Positions 33,916 through 40,071 of a stretch of DNA of 40,071 nt are shown piece after piece; the stretch's first letter is position 1, and each line of letters begins with the position of its first letter. Source of the DNA: Spirochaetota bacterium. Its GTDB lineage: Bacteria > Spirochaetota > UBA4802 > UBA5550. The stretch covers positions 1-40,071 of the forward strand of contig JAFGJX010000016.1 of assembly GCA_016928865.1 (NCBI GenBank), written 5' to 3'. The notes under the pieces are model-generated. The model searched no databases, was not told the DNA's origin, and saw only the letters and a program-made list of their open reading frames with translations. Made by a program: the position numbers and the translations under genes.

Positions 33916-34476
33916 ATGAAGGGAAACAGCGATATAACGCACCGTCCGACGAACGCCATGTGGAGCAACATTTTTTCCCGGTTTAAAATCGGGAAAAAAA
34001 TCTCCAATGCAGAGACTTTGAGGCTCTGCCCGGTTTTTCAGAACCTTACCGGCAGGGAGCTTCGCAAGGTTGCCGTTCTCGTGTACGAGCGCAGATACCA
34101 GACAGGCGAGTATCTCTTTGAAAAGGAGCAACCTGGCACTGCCATGTTTATCGTAAAGACAGGCCTGGTAAAAGTCGTGATCCCCGGCCGCTCCGACGAG
34201 GAAGTCGAACTGGCGACCATCCGTCCCGAAGACTTTCTCGGCGAACTCGCACTTCTTGACGAAACGCCACGGTCGGCCTCTGCAAAGGCGGTCGAGAAGA
34301 CCGAGGCCCTCGCCTTCTTCAGGGAGGACCTTAACGCGATGCTCGAAACGAATCCGATCATCGCGAGCAAAATATTCCGCAACCTCGCCATACTGATCGG
34401 CCAGCGGCTCAAAGTTTCAAACGAACAGCTGTATATATGGAGCATTGAGAATGCCGACCGGACTGAACAGGCGTAA
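33916..34476 (+). CDS. Cyclic-nucleotide-binding domain protein
   Basis: This 186-aa single-domain cNMP-binding protein opens CPVFQNLTGRELRKVAVLVYERRYQTGEYLFEKEQPGTAMFIVKTGLVKVVI and continues ATIRPEDFLGELALLDETPRSASAKAVEKTEALAFFREDLNAML. The FLGELALLDETPRSASAKA stretch matches the phosphate-binding cassette (GExALLxxxPRxAxxxA), so it may truly bind cAMP or cGMP. No HTH follows, so it is not a classical Crp. The end overlaps the start of the PerM-like permease by 26 nt, which suggests that binding regulates or accompanies that permease. The start could be any of two in-frame ATGs. Confidence 0.88.
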   Translation: MKGNSDITHRPTNAMWSNIFSRFKIGKKISNAETLRLCPVFQNLTGRELRKVAVLVYERRYQTGEYLFEKEQPGTAMFIVKTGLVKVVIPGRSDEEVELATIRPEDFLGELALLDETPRSASAKAVEKTEALAFFREDLNAMLETNPIIASKIFRNLAILIGQRLKVSNEQLYIWSIENADRTEQA

Positions 34477-35761
34477 GACCGACAGCACCATTGTGATGCG
34501 CACCGGCGTGCGCAGGCAGACGCGCAGGCTTGTATTCTCCATCACCGCCATTGTCGTGATTATAACGCTTGGCGTTCTTATCTGGTCGCTCCGCCCCATA
34601 TTCCTGCCCATCATAATAGGAATGCTGGCCGCCTATATCTGCGCCCCGCTCCTCAAGCTTTTCATGCGCATGAAGGTCCCTCGTGCCGCGGGGATCCTGC
34701 TGCTCTTCGGCGTATTTGTCCTTACCGGGATTATCATCGCGAACCAGATCGGATCAATCATTCCCGGCGAACGCGATCGGCTTGTACTTCAAACGCGCTT
34801 TCAATACAAGCTCAATGAAAAATACAGGAGCCTCATGGGCCTCGATACGCCCGAGGGATCCGGCAATATAGTATACCGCTACTTTGGCCCCGATTTCGAC
34901 CGTTTCATGCGGAGCATCAACTCTTTCTTGTCGCTCAGCGATGAAGAGAGCGCCCTTTTCATCAAATACCGGGAGGGATACCGGGGCCAACCCCTTATAG
35001 AAGACGCCTACTACCGGTATTTTCTCAAGAACAGGGATGCAGACATATCCCGCGCGATGGACCGCGGCGCAGAAAAAGAGAGGCGCCCGCTCGCCCCAGA
35101 GGAGGCCCCGGGTGATTCCCCGTTTACCGTGGTGATGAACGCATTCCAGCTCTGGATCATCATGCCTTTCGTGTTTTTATTCCTGCTCATTGATGACGGA
35201 GAAATCCGCCGCTTCTTTGTCGGCCTGGTGCCGAACCGTTATTTTGAGGTTTCCCTCGCCGTTGTCGACAAGGTGAACAAAGCGATCGGCAATTACCTGC
35301 GCGGCATTCTGCTGCAATGCTCCCTGGTGGGCATAACCTACTGCGTGCTGCTCGTCTTAATCGGTTTTGAATTGAAGATGGCCATACTGATAGGAATTTC
35401 AGCGGGCCTGGCCAACGCGATACCGCTCCTGGGCCCGGCAATCGCCCTCGGCATAGGAGCGTCTTACGCGCTGATCGCCGAAAACGTCAATTCGATACTC
35501 CCCTTTATCACGCCGGAAAACCTGACCGTTGCGATCGCGGTTTGCGTGCTTCTGGTCATGGCGCTCGACAACGGGTTTTACCAGCCGGTTGTTCTCGGAA
35601 GCGCGGTCAAGCTCCACCCACTTGCCGTGTTTATCGGCATCATGGGCGGTTCTATGCTCTTCGGGTTCGCCGGCCTCATCCTTGCGATACCGACAATCGT
35701 GGTGATAAAAGAGATGGTCTACACGCTGTTCCGAGAGCTGAAGGAATACTATATCATCTGA
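34451..35761 (+). CDS. AI-2E/PerM-family membrane permease
   Basis: This 436-aa polytopic protein of the PerM/AI-2E transporter family has an N-terminal helix pair, VFSITAIVVIITLGVLIWSLRPIFLPIIIGMLAAYICAPLLKLFMR. The usual central soluble part (about 110-225) follows, then the C-terminal block VVDKVNKAIGNYLRGILLQCSLVGITYCVLLVLIGFELKMAILIGISAGLANAIPLLGPAIA and GSAVKLHPLAVFIGIMGGSMLFGFAGLILAIPTIVV. Some members export autoinducer-2, others move Na+ or are unassigned; the substrate is unknown. It overlaps the cNMP-binding gene upstream. Confidence 0.9.
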   Translation: MPTGLNRRKTDSTIVMRTGVRRQTRRLVFSITAIVVIITLGVLIWSLRPIFLPIIIGMLAAYICAPLLKLFMRMKVPRAAGILLLFGVFVLTGIIIANQIGSIIPGERDRLVLQTRFQYKLNEKYRSLMGLDTPEGSGNIVYRYFGPDFDRFMRSINSFLSLSDEESALFIKYREGYRGQPLIEDAYYRYFLKNRDADISRAMDRGAEKERRPLAPEEAPGDSPFTVVMNAFQLWIIMPFVFLFLLIDDGEIRRFFVGLVPNRYFEVSLAVVDKVNKAIGNYLRGILLQCSLVGITYCVLLVLIGFELKMAILIGISAGLANAIPLLGPAIALGIGASYALIAENVNSILPFITPENLTVAIAVCVLLVMALDNGFYQPVVLGSAVKLHPLAVFIGIMGGSMLFGFAGLILAIPTIVVIKEMVYTLFRELKEYYII

Positions 35762-35773
35762 CGCGCGCGGCCA

Positions 35774-36043
35774 TTACGCCGGCCCGGCACCCTCGCCGCC
35801 TTTGCGGATTTTTCCCTTTGCTTCCTCAGCAAAACCCTTTGCGCGATCGCCCAGGTCCTTCGCCCGCTCGCTCATCCTGCCATACTCGTTTTTCGCTTCC
35901 TCCGCGAGCTTTTCGGTAAATTCACGAAGATCCTCGCGGAGCTCCCTCCCTGGCTTTGGAGCGAGAAGAAGGCCGGCTATCGCGCCGACCGCCGCGCCGA
36001 TGATAAAACCGAGAAGGGATCCACCGTTATTATTGTCGCTCAT
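35774..36043 (-). CDS. YtxH-domain envelope/stress protein
   Basis: This 89-aa protein has a short polar start, a glycine-rich membrane helix (LLGFIIGAAVGAIAGLLLAPKPGRELREDL, the YtxH signature) and a long charged helix. Such proteins are membrane-anchored, of unclear role, and often stress-induced. A strong AGGAGG lies before the ATG, inside the end of the preceding gene, which it overlaps by 14 nt. It converges with the PerM-like gene, 12 nt away. Confidence 0.88.
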   Translation of the reverse strand: MSDNNNGGSLLGFIIGAAVGAIAGLLLAPKPGRELREDLREFTEKLAEEAKNEYGRMSERAKDLGDRAKGFAEEAKGKIRKGGEGAGPA

Positions 36044-36425
36044 TGTTCCTCCTTTTAAGCCTGCTGATCGCCTTGTATCCCAGAACCAGCGCGGGAATGA
36101 GGGCCAGCAGCTCCGGCTTGCCCGCGATATTGAAATTGGCCGCCTTTAACGCCCTGTTTACCCCGGTGGCGATGGTTTTCGTATTTGAGACGATGCTGTC
36201 TATGCCCTCAAGTTTTCCTTCTACATTGGAGCTGATATTCTTCGCCTGTTCTACAAGCTCCCTGACCTCGCCCGATGTCTTCTGCAAATCGGCAAGAAGC
36301 GCCGTGAGCTCACGTATCGCCGGCACCAGCACGATTACTATGGCCAGGAAGCCCGCCGAGAAAGCGAGCGCGACAATGAAAATGATGACCTGGGTTGCGG
36401 ATTCCATATCGATATTCTGCATCAT
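36030..36425 (-). CDS. DUF948-like membrane-anchored coiled-coil protein
   Basis: This 131-aa protein has one N-terminal membrane helix (VIIFIVALAFSAGFLAIVIVLVPAIREL), then a heptad-type helix (LLADLQKTSGEVRELVEQAKNISSNVEGKLEGIDSIVSNTKTI), as in DUF948 proteins, and a second hydrophobic segment near the end (LLALIPALVLGYKAISRLKRR). It is paired with the YtxH gene, an association seen in many bacteria; both probably act at the inner membrane. The function is unknown. Confidence 0.8.
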   Translation of the reverse strand: MMQNIDMESATQVIIFIVALAFSAGFLAIVIVLVPAIRELTALLADLQKTSGEVRELVEQAKNISSNVEGKLEGIDSIVSNTKTIATGVNRALKAANFNIAGKPELLALIPALVLGYKAISRLKRRNNERQ

Positions 36426-36523
36426 CGAGCCGTAAAAGTCAAAACATTTTTATCAGCCAACCCCGCCTTCCGGCAGCAGGATCACCTTGCTTTTCGCATA
36501 CCCTGACAGAATTTACCGGAAAG

Positions 36524-37819
36524 CTATTGAGGGGGCCTCGGCAGAGTCATCACCAGCGCCATGCTGACGAGGTTCAGTAGGATAAAAACAGCATAGGCCG
36601 CGTCATAGGACCCGGTGAGGTCAAAGCTCCATCCCATTAGCGGGTAACCGATGAAATTAATCCCCACAACCAGCCCCACATACCGCGCAACGGTCGGGTA
36701 CGCCTCCCTGCCGAAATATTCGGCGATCATTACCGGCTGCGTGGATACCACGCCCCCCATCGCGAATCCATATACGGCGATGAACAGCATTATCACCGGA
36801 AGCGACGGATCGAGCAGTATGAGACTGAGCCCGGCCGCGTTCAAAAACAGGAGCAGGGCCACAATATGCCGTGAGGGGAACCTGTCGCACATGAATGCCC
36901 AGAGGTACTTGCCCGCGGTCCCGACCAGGGCGGTTGCCGCCATGAACCTCATTGCGGTGACCGCATCGAAACCGATATCGCTGAAACGCGGCTTGAGCTG
37001 GAACATCACCCCGAGTACGGTGGCCATGCTCAGCCCGTATGCGATTCCGATCGTCCAGAAGGTCCGGTCCCGTATGACCATTCCGGCGGTCCAGTGGGAA
37101 GGCTTCTTGGACACTCCTGGCAGCATGCCTGGTTCGAGGAAGGGTGCGGCGTCATGCACGGCTCCCGGTTCATGCCGCACGCCGTCAGGCAGCAGCCCGT
37201 GGTCCTCCGGCCGCGTTCTTACGACATACAGGGCCAGCGGCGCGACAAAGAGTATGCCGATGCTTACCCATAAAAACGCGTAAAACATGCCGCTTGACCT
37301 GATTATTGCAAGCGCCGCTGCCGGCATCACCACGCCGGAAAGAGAAACCCCGGCTGTCGCGAGGCCGAGCGCACTGCCCCGCCTGAGCACGAACCAGTTT
37401 CCCACCATGGTGGCCGTGACGATTCCGCACATGCCGCTGATTCCGAGAAAGAGCGTCATGAACAGAAGATAAAACAGCCAGAGGCTTGACGTGATTCCCA
37501 TGAGAAGAAATGAAAGAGCTGAAATCACGCTCGAGACGGCAACCAGAATGCGCGGGCCCAGCCGCGTGACCAGAGTTCCATAAAGCAGGACGCCAAACAG
37601 ATTAACGATATACCCGAGCATCGGGGCGATATTGATCTCAGCCCTGGTCCAGCCCCGCGCCGTGCAGAGTGGCTCTATGAATGCGTTAAAGATGTAGAAC
37701 CCGGTGCCGGTGCCGAGAAAATTACTGGCAAATGCGACAGCAACGATATACCACCCATAATAGATACCACCCTTCCTTCCGAGGAAGCCGGGCAGTGCAA
37801 CAACCCTCTTCTCATTCAT
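36524..37819 (-). CDS. MFS transporter (OFA/monocarboxylate-like)
   Basis: This 431-aa protein has 12 predicted membrane segments. The opening GGIYYGWYIVAVAFASNFLGTGTGFYIFNAFIEPLCTARGWTRAEI and the FxxxxGxGxGx pattern place it with OFA-type MFS proteins of oxalate/formate and monocarboxylate transport. A mid-loop of about 45 residues separates the two halves. It follows the DUF1295 gene after 18 nt on the same strand. The substrate is not known. It is intact, unlike the similar N-terminal fragment at 15648-15725. Confidence 0.9.
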   Translation of the reverse strand: MNEKRVVALPGFLGRKGGIYYGWYIVAVAFASNFLGTGTGFYIFNAFIEPLCTARGWTRAEINIAPMLGYIVNLFGVLLYGTLVTRLGPRILVAVSSVISALSFLLMGITSSLWLFYLLFMTLFLGISGMCGIVTATMVGNWFVLRRGSALGLATAGVSLSGVVMPAAALAIIRSSGMFYAFLWVSIGILFVAPLALYVVRTRPEDHGLLPDGVRHEPGAVHDAAPFLEPGMLPGVSKKPSHWTAGMVIRDRTFWTIGIAYGLSMATVLGVMFQLKPRFSDIGFDAVTAMRFMAATALVGTAGKYLWAFMCDRFPSRHIVALLLFLNAAGLSLILLDPSLPVIMLFIAVYGFAMGGVVSTQPVMIAEYFGREAYPTVARYVGLVVGINFIGYPLMGWSFDLTGSYDAAYAVFILLNLVSMALVMTLPRPPQ

Positions 37820-37837
37820 CTGCGGTTACCGCTTCAT

Positions 37838-38734
37838 CTATTTTGCTTTTCTGAACCAGGGCACGAGCGCCGATACCGACTCCTGACGTTCAGCGTATCG
37901 TGGCCGCCTGGCACGCATCCGCTTTTCCATCATCGGGATGCTGACCGTGAGAAACATTATCGTCATGGCGAGAGGTCCGGCAACAGCCCACCAGTAGGAT
38001 GGATCAGCCGCAAGCGCGAATAAGAAGAGCCCCCACCAGAAGCTGACTTCGCCGAAATAATTCGGGTGCCGCGAGTACGCCCACAGCCCGGATGACATGA
38101 TCGATTCACGCGGCGGCTTCGATGCGACAAAAGCGCGCAGCTGGTTGTCCGCCACCGCTTCAATGATGATTGCTCCCGCGGTAACGATCACGGCCAGGGC
38201 GTCAAGCGCGCCCGGCCCGGCCCCGTGAGAATTCATGACCGGATAGAGCGACAGGCAGCCGAGAAACACCATGACCGTCGGGAAAAGATGTATGCCGAAA
38301 AAGCTGACCATCCAGTATCGCGGACCGGCTGTGTCCCTGAAGTTAGCGTAGCGCCAGTCCTCGTGGGACAACCCGCGCCACTGCCGGTGCCAGTTATAAG
38401 TCAGCCGCGCCCCCCACGCAGCCACCAGGATGAGCACCAGGACCATGCGAACGGTCATGCCTTCCGGCGAGCGGTACGCCCAGAACAGCGCGATCGGCAG
38501 GGGCGCGACGCTCCAGTATGGATCATACATGCTGGAATTGTTAAAGGTGTAGCTGAAAGCGAATATCACGACAGTGGCCACGCAGTCGGCGCAGAGGGCC
38601 GCGAGGATGTTCGATTCAAGGTTCAGGGCGCACACGGTCGCCGCAGCTGCAACCAGCGCGGCGGCATAGGCCCCGAGGCAGATAAGAGATGATTTTGTTT
38701 TATTTAAACCGGCATCTGTGGCGCTTCTGGTCAT
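37838..38734 (-). CDS. DUF1295 (steroid 5-alpha-reductase-like) membrane protein
   Basis: This ~298-aa protein has six to seven membrane segments. The DUF1295 signature WAYSRHPNYFGEVSFWWGLFLFALAADPSYWWAVAGPLAMTIMFLTVSIPMMEKRM lies near the C-terminus, and YDPYWSVAPLPIALFW and YNWHRQWRGLSHEDWRYANFRD in the middle. This is the fold of steroid 5-alpha reductases and isoprenylcysteine methyltransferases, with probable NADPH-dependent lipid reductase activity, but the substrate is unknown. The ATG at 38734 suits the AAGG spacing; ATG 38743 is possible. The gene leads the MFS gene, and direct repeats lie in its upstream region. Confidence 0.86.
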   Translation of the reverse strand: MTRSATDAGLNKTKSSLICLGAYAAALVAAAATVCALNLESNILAALCADCVATVVIFAFSYTFNNSSMYDPYWSVAPLPIALFWAYRSPEGMTVRMVLVLILVAAWGARLTYNWHRQWRGLSHEDWRYANFRDTAGPRYWMVSFFGIHLFPTVMVFLGCLSLYPVMNSHGAGPGALDALAVIVTAGAIIIEAVADNQLRAFVASKPPRESIMSSGLWAYSRHPNYFGEVSFWWGLFLFALAADPSYWWAVAGPLAMTIMFLTVSIPMMEKRMRARRPRYAERQESVSALVPWFRKAK

Positions 38735-38782
38735 GACAAACATCCTTGAATGGTTTCAAGGGGTATGATAGACACCAGGTGT

Positions 38783-38827
38783 TTTGTCAATACTATTTGT
38801 CTTATTTTGTCATTTAAAGGTTTGTCA
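38783..38827. repeat. Four direct TTTGTC(A) repeats upstream of the DUF1295 gene
   Basis: TTTGTC occurs at 38783, 38796, 38806 and 38821, with start-to-start steps of 13, 10 and 15 nt; three copies extend to TTTGTCA. On the minus strand these read TGACAAA and include TTGACA, so promoter and operator sites may overlap. The remainder of 38744-39175 shows no credible gene. Confidence 0.5.
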
Positions 38828-39175
38828 AAAATGCAATATGGAGATTCAGATTTTCGCTCCGGTTGGACGCCAGCTTCTTTTCGCCACCCATGGCACAATA
38901 AAAGAAACCGACTCGGGAACATCCCGGGCCATCCTCGCACCGCCAGACATCCTTTCCGGCGACTGACAGCTTTGAGCAATAACAAACAATACAGACGCCC
39001 GATTGGTTTGTGATGGGACCTGTTCCGTGTCCCCCTCCGTTTCCGCTTCTATTCCGCTACGTACCCGCCATTTAATCACCAGCCAGGTAAAATTTTTGTC
39101 ACGATGTTCGTCCGCTTGCTACTACAGTATAGAAGCATCGCATATAGAAGATTGTTATCGGGAGGAATGGAACTC

Positions 39176-39631
39176 ATGGATGAGAACGACAATTGTGCCG
39201 ATTTGCCCTGGAGCTTGATAATCGAGGTGCGGGGCCGCATGAACGGGCGGGTCTATTACATGAGAAACGGTCATGTGTGCTCGCGTACGTATGTGATACC
39301 CCGAAACCCGCGCAGCGCGTCCCAGCAGCGCGGCCGCACCCGCTTCGCAGTTGCCGTACAACGCTGGCGCGCGCTAAGCGACAGCCAGAGAGACCGGTGG
39401 AACAGGCGGGCCAGGCACATGAACATGAGCGGGTATAATCTGTTTATTTCAAGGATATTAAGGCCGCCAATCCGCATGAAGAAAGCATGCATGATATTCC
39501 GACTACCTTCCTGTAGCACTTCGACAGTCTCAGCACGACGCTCGTTGGGAGCACGAGGGAGAAAACTTCTTTTATATTGCCGGGAAAACAGACAGGGAAT
39601 GGCAGTCCGGCAGTATCGCTACGCTCCATAA
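39176..39631 (+). CDS. Small basic HMG-like protein with a hybrid C-terminus
   Basis: A GGGAGG ribosome site lies 10 nt before the ATG at 39176. The first ~95 residues (MDENDNCADLPWSLIIEVRG, then GRVYYMRNGHVCSRTYVIPRNPRSASQQRGRTRFAVAVQRWRALSDSQRDRWNRRARHMNMSGYNLFISRIL) form a compact basic domain. I have the impression that this NPR-x-QQ-x-R-x-F...W-x-LS...R-x-RWN-RR...G-x-NLF pattern recurs in small bacterial and phage proteins, but its function is unknown. The last ~55 residues read through the antecedent of a transposase frame and look non-native, so the true protein probably ended soon after ISRIL. Confidence 0.55.
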   Translation: MDENDNCADLPWSLIIEVRGRMNGRVYYMRNGHVCSRTYVIPRNPRSASQQRGRTRFAVAVQRWRALSDSQRDRWNRRARHMNMSGYNLFISRILRPPIRMKKACMIFRLPSCSTSTVSARRSLGARGRKLLLYCRENRQGMAVRQYRYAP

Positions 39632-40071
39632 ATGCGGTAATTCTTTAAACTACAACCCGCACGTGCACCTCATCGGCACACGGGAGCTCGTGAATACATC
39701 GACCGGCGAGATACTCCGCTCCTCACTCCTGAATTATCGCAGAATACGCTTTTCATGGATGAATGCCGCACTACGGCTATTCAGAAAAAACGGCATTTTT
39801 ACCGAAGAAGATGTTCGTATAATCCGCGATAAATATAAAAACGGCTTTCATGTGCATCTACAGCCGGTAATCGGTACAAATAACGAAGTATTGTTTCGCA
39901 CCGCAGAGTACCTCGCGGCCGGTTATTTCCACAACCCCGGAAATTTGCCCTGACTGCGGCGCGCGCATGATTGAATCCGTTGTCTTTGCCTACTTTGCCG
40001 ACCGGGAGTGGCGGAAACTCTGGAAGACCCATATACTCCATGCCGGATATTTCAGGATGAAGAAAGGCCCG
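39495..40071 (+). mobile_element. Decayed IS91-like transposase fragment
   Basis: An open frame from 39495 to a stop at 39951-39953 lacks its own start and reads, in part, ENFFYIAGKTDREWQSGSIATLHKCGN, then NPHVHLIGTRELVNT, where the NPHVH segment resembles the HUH region of IS91-type transposases. After a frameshift near 39945 another frame continues CPDCGARMIESVVFAYF and FRMKKGP to the edge. Parts are missing between the pieces. The N-terminal half overlaps the tail of the gene at 39176. The copy is inactive as seen, and its far end lies outside the window. Confidence 0.6.

Noticed and set aside
38750..39013. Plus-strand 87-codon ORF
   Set aside because: It crosses the DUF1295 promoter region and has random composition.

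Overview
The window looks like the chromosome of a Gram-negative, diderm bacterium, most likely a spirochaete or a close relative. The reasons are several exported outer-membrane barrel proteins (including a PorV/UPF0164-type protein), many PAS, GGDEF and cNMP signalling proteins, and moderate GC. This placement is inference: no rRNA or other species-level marker is present.

Left core block (1-6900, all minus strand): the N-terminal 584 codons of secA run off the left edge. A tightly packed operon nadA - unknown 424-aa protein - PorV-like barrel - DUF192 protein - hflX lies upstream of it. A tRNA-Asn(GTT) sits at 7054-7126.

Accessory island (about 7127-15700): a large serine recombinase reads antisense into the tRNA gene and carries one in-frame amber codon. 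It is followed by a divergent promoter region with an operator-like inverted repeat, two small proteins, a CsgG/TolB-like exported protein, gene remnants, an outer-membrane protein preceded by a G9 tract, a terminase-small-subunit-like protein, a strongly structured intergenic segment, an unknown gene, and two toxin-antitoxin pairs (higBA and mqsRA). Three copies of a ~90-bp repeat each follow one gene or TA unit. The right end of the island cuts into a remnant of an MFS gene.

Right block (15850-39000): an IlvD-family dehydratase, a Crp/Fnr regulator, an exported peroxiredoxin whose peroxidatic residue is encoded by TGA and followed by a bacterial SECIS-like hairpin (a probable periplasmic selenoprotein), a MATE exporter, a PAS histidine kinase, an MBL-fold hydrolase, a methyltransferase, a long-chain acyl-CoA synthetase, an MscS channel - solute-binding protein - outer-membrane protein operon, an exported nitroreductase, a Cys-rich protein, a GGDEF protein with a large insertion inside its catalytic domain, a cNMP-binding protein overlapping a PerM-type permease, YtxH and DUF948-like envelope proteins, an MFS transporter and a DUF1295 membrane protein. 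The right edge (39176-40071) holds a small basic protein overlapping a decayed IS91-like transposase.

The most notable observation is the secreted selenocysteine peroxiredoxin at 18738-19475. A gene caller that treats TGA as stop would split it in two and miss its active site.
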